Shown: one piece after another, positions 26,902-28,362 of the stretch
Numbering within the stretch: position 1 is the stretch's first letter
How the letters are laid out: each line of letters begins with the position of its first letter
Assembly (NCBI GenBank): GCA_003427395.1
Contig: BFEA01000013.1
Span: 151,592 to 179,953, forward strand
Reading direction: 5' to 3'
Origin: Chara braunii
Taxonomy: Eukaryota > Streptophyta > Charophyceae > Charales > Characeae
Length of the DNA stretch: 28,362 nucleotides
The notes under the pieces: generated by a model
What the model was told of the DNA's origin: nothing
Seen by the model: only the letters and a program-made list of their open reading frames with translations
Databases searched by the model: none
Position numbers and translations under genes: made by a program

Positions 26902-28164
26902 AAGCTACAGCACTGTGCACAATCTGCAGTAGTGCACTCTAGATGCCTACCGCAGTGTAATGCACAGACCAATTTAAAATAAATAACTAAATAATTGGCG
27001 GCTGTGTCAGAGTAGATGCATTTGGGCTCAACAAGTAAGTTCAGATTCCTACAAACGAAAACTATTTCACTTTGATTAGTCCGCAAACAGAAAGCACAAG
27101 GAATAGAAAACAGTTATAACTAATGCTGTTTGTCAGATGTTAATGGCAGTACATCTAACTATCAAAATAAAAATAATATCATTTGTTGGGTCTGTTCACA
27201 ACATGGGATCTTACTCGAACTTATCACCTGAAATCCACCCCTTCCCCAATTCCCCTTGATTGTCACTTGACGTCAGCGTCCCTGAGCAATCCGGTTTGGC
27301 GTGCGTGACTAAAGGTGTGCACACGGCCCGCCCCTGTGCCCTGAGTAGCTGCTGAGCTGGCCAGCCCTGCACCTTGTTTATCCTCGCATGCAGCGAGCCT
27401 TACACGAATTTGGCTGATCCAGAGGCAATTTAACGACCGCCCCCAAGTGTCATCATGAATTATTTACGTCGCAGCAGGACGACGATCACAGCCAACGGTT
27501 TCCCCAGCCGGTGTTTATTTATAGATGTCCGGTACTTGTCTCTCCCATAGGGCTGGCCGACCCTCCAGTACCCCTTCTATGAGCGCAGCAAGCAGACAAG
27601 GACAAAGCAACAAAGCATGCGTGCTCTACTCCCGGTGGGTTGGCATGGTGACCGTGACCCAGTGCTTCGTCCAGGGCCCTTCAGAAAGCACTGCCCTCTC
27701 CTTCCAGATGCTCCACATGAACAATGACGACTCTCAAGGTTGAGCGCACCCGACACCTCAAATGAGAGGACCCTCAAGAAGGAACTCACAACCTCACGGT
27801 AAGAAGTGATGAAGAGGGTGGATAAGGTTAAGAGCAAAGTACCTAGATATAGCTGCCCCCAACCACAAATATTCTCACCAGATGACCTGATGGTGATTGT
27901 GATGACCAGTCACTGCATCGGCACAACCAGCATTATCTCACCGTTCCACCTCAGCATCAATCAACCACCAGCTAGTTCTCATCACACTGCGAACACCCAA
28001 TACACACCATAGCCTCCCTGCCGATTTCCCTCTCCTCCTGGGTCGCCACACCTTGTCTCCGCCCTCCGCACTACACACCCCCTACGGTCTCACTTACCAA
28101 GCAGACCGCATGTATGTACCGCATATGCAGAAGACAAGCGCCAAATGAGCGCAATGTACCACAA
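26902..28164 (-). other. element 2 leader (5' untranslated region)
   Basis: About 1.26 kb between primer-binding site and gag ATG, without a supported gene. Conserved in blocks with the element 1 leader. An A/T-rich patch lies at about 26970-27190. Confidence 0.75.
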
Positions 28165-28175
28165 CTCCGATACCA
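28165..28175 (-). promoter_or_regulatory. element 2 primer-binding site
   Basis: The minus strand reads TGGTATCGGAG, identical to element 1 and placed three bases inside the LTR. It is the initiator tRNA-Met type with one G in place of A. Confidence 0.85.
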
Positions 28176-28178
28176 AAT

Positions 28179-28362
28179 TGCAAGGAAGATGAGCGATAGC
28201 GAACTTCAGAAATCAAACAGCATCATACATACAAGACCAGATAGTCGTGACCTCGAACCAACAACAAAATTGCATCACGAGTTTCACCAAATAAGAACAC
28301 ACCAAGAGCTCATAATTGACAATGCTGGTATAGTCTCATCATCATCATCAATGAAGAACCAA
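28179..28362 (-). repeat. element 2 5' LTR, cut by the window end
   Basis: Begins TGCAAGGAAGATGAGCGATAG and matches 21289-21472 at 179 of 184 positions. The remaining 750 or so bases should lie beyond the window. Confidence 0.92.

Larger units (their letters stand above)
21289..28362 (-). mobile_element. Ty3/gypsy LTR retrotransposon, element 2 (degenerate, runs off the window)
   Basis: Minus-strand order is 5' LTR (28179 to beyond 28362), primer-binding site, leader, gag, protease, RT, RNase H, integrase, polypurine tract, 3' LTR (21289-22226). The 184 bases of 5' LTR visible differ from the 3' LTR at only 5 positions (about 2.7%), so it is much younger than element 1. Even so, coding regions carry stops, a frameshift and two larger deletions (gag core and integrase core), making it non-autonomous. 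The right target site lies outside the window; the left flank is ATTTA. Confidence 0.9.

Noticed and set aside
1-28362. CRISPR array, bacterial operons, rRNA genes or prophage
   Set aside because: No regularly spaced repeats with unique spacers, no ribosome-binding-site-led gene strings and no rRNA-like sequence. The window is clearly eukaryotic.

Overview
The window looks like intergenic and intronic DNA from a large, repeat-rich eukaryotic nuclear genome. There is no operon structure, long stretches have no open frame, dinucleotide and tetranucleotide microsatellites are frequent, and much of the right half is decayed Ty3/gypsy-type LTR retrotransposon. Primer-binding sites matching the 3' end of plant initiator tRNA-Met point to the green lineage. 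A large-genome charophyte or land plant would fit, but the species cannot be fixed from sequence alone. Assembly defects are visible: a 200-N gap, a single N, and an untrimmed Nextera mate-pair junction adapter.

Left part (1-11,760). GA microsatellites and short local duplications (1-500) are followed by an old LTR-like remnant (about 590-1060) and unassigned sequence. Next comes a 0.95-kb TATC/TGTC satellite-like block (2736-3681). After it lies a tandemly duplicated block, here called X-Y. It preserves an unrecognised protein sequence in both copies (3700-6565 and 6725-7590). Copy A is split by a 1.85-kb insertion that holds a polypurine region and, on the minus strand, a probable LTR plus primer-binding site. 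Further right are small inverted repeats (7676-7754), a direct tandem duplication (8345-9200), an orphan 203-codon frame (9369-9980), a SINE-like tRNA-related repeat (about 10464-10640) and a GA microsatellite.

Central part (11,767-20,074). A probable host exon ends at a good splice donor (11964/11965). A second open segment starts at a good acceptor (19856/19857), and the codon phase matches across the two. Between them, in a presumed intron, lies the first Ty3/gypsy element on the minus strand (12012-19589). It has a 5' LTR, a primer-binding site, a long leader, and broken gag, protease, reverse transcriptase, RNase H and integrase. Its 3' end is chimeric in this assembly: partial LTR, N, a displaced copy of leader sequence, the adapter, a CT run, then integrase.

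Right part (20,374-28,362). Two near-identical tRNA-related SINE-like units lie upstream of a second, younger element of the same superfamily, also on the minus strand. It runs from a 3' LTR at 21289-22226, through a polypurine tract, integrase, RNase H, RT, protease and gag, to a leader and a 5' LTR that leaves the window. Both elements carry stops, frameshifts and deletions and should be non-autonomous. Together they represent two separate insertions of related families. Nothing here looks like a functional multi-gene system. The most interesting items are the X-Y protein repeat, the inferred host gene split by a retrotransposon, the Asn-for-Asp change in the RT catalytic box shared by both elements, and the tRNA-related repeats.
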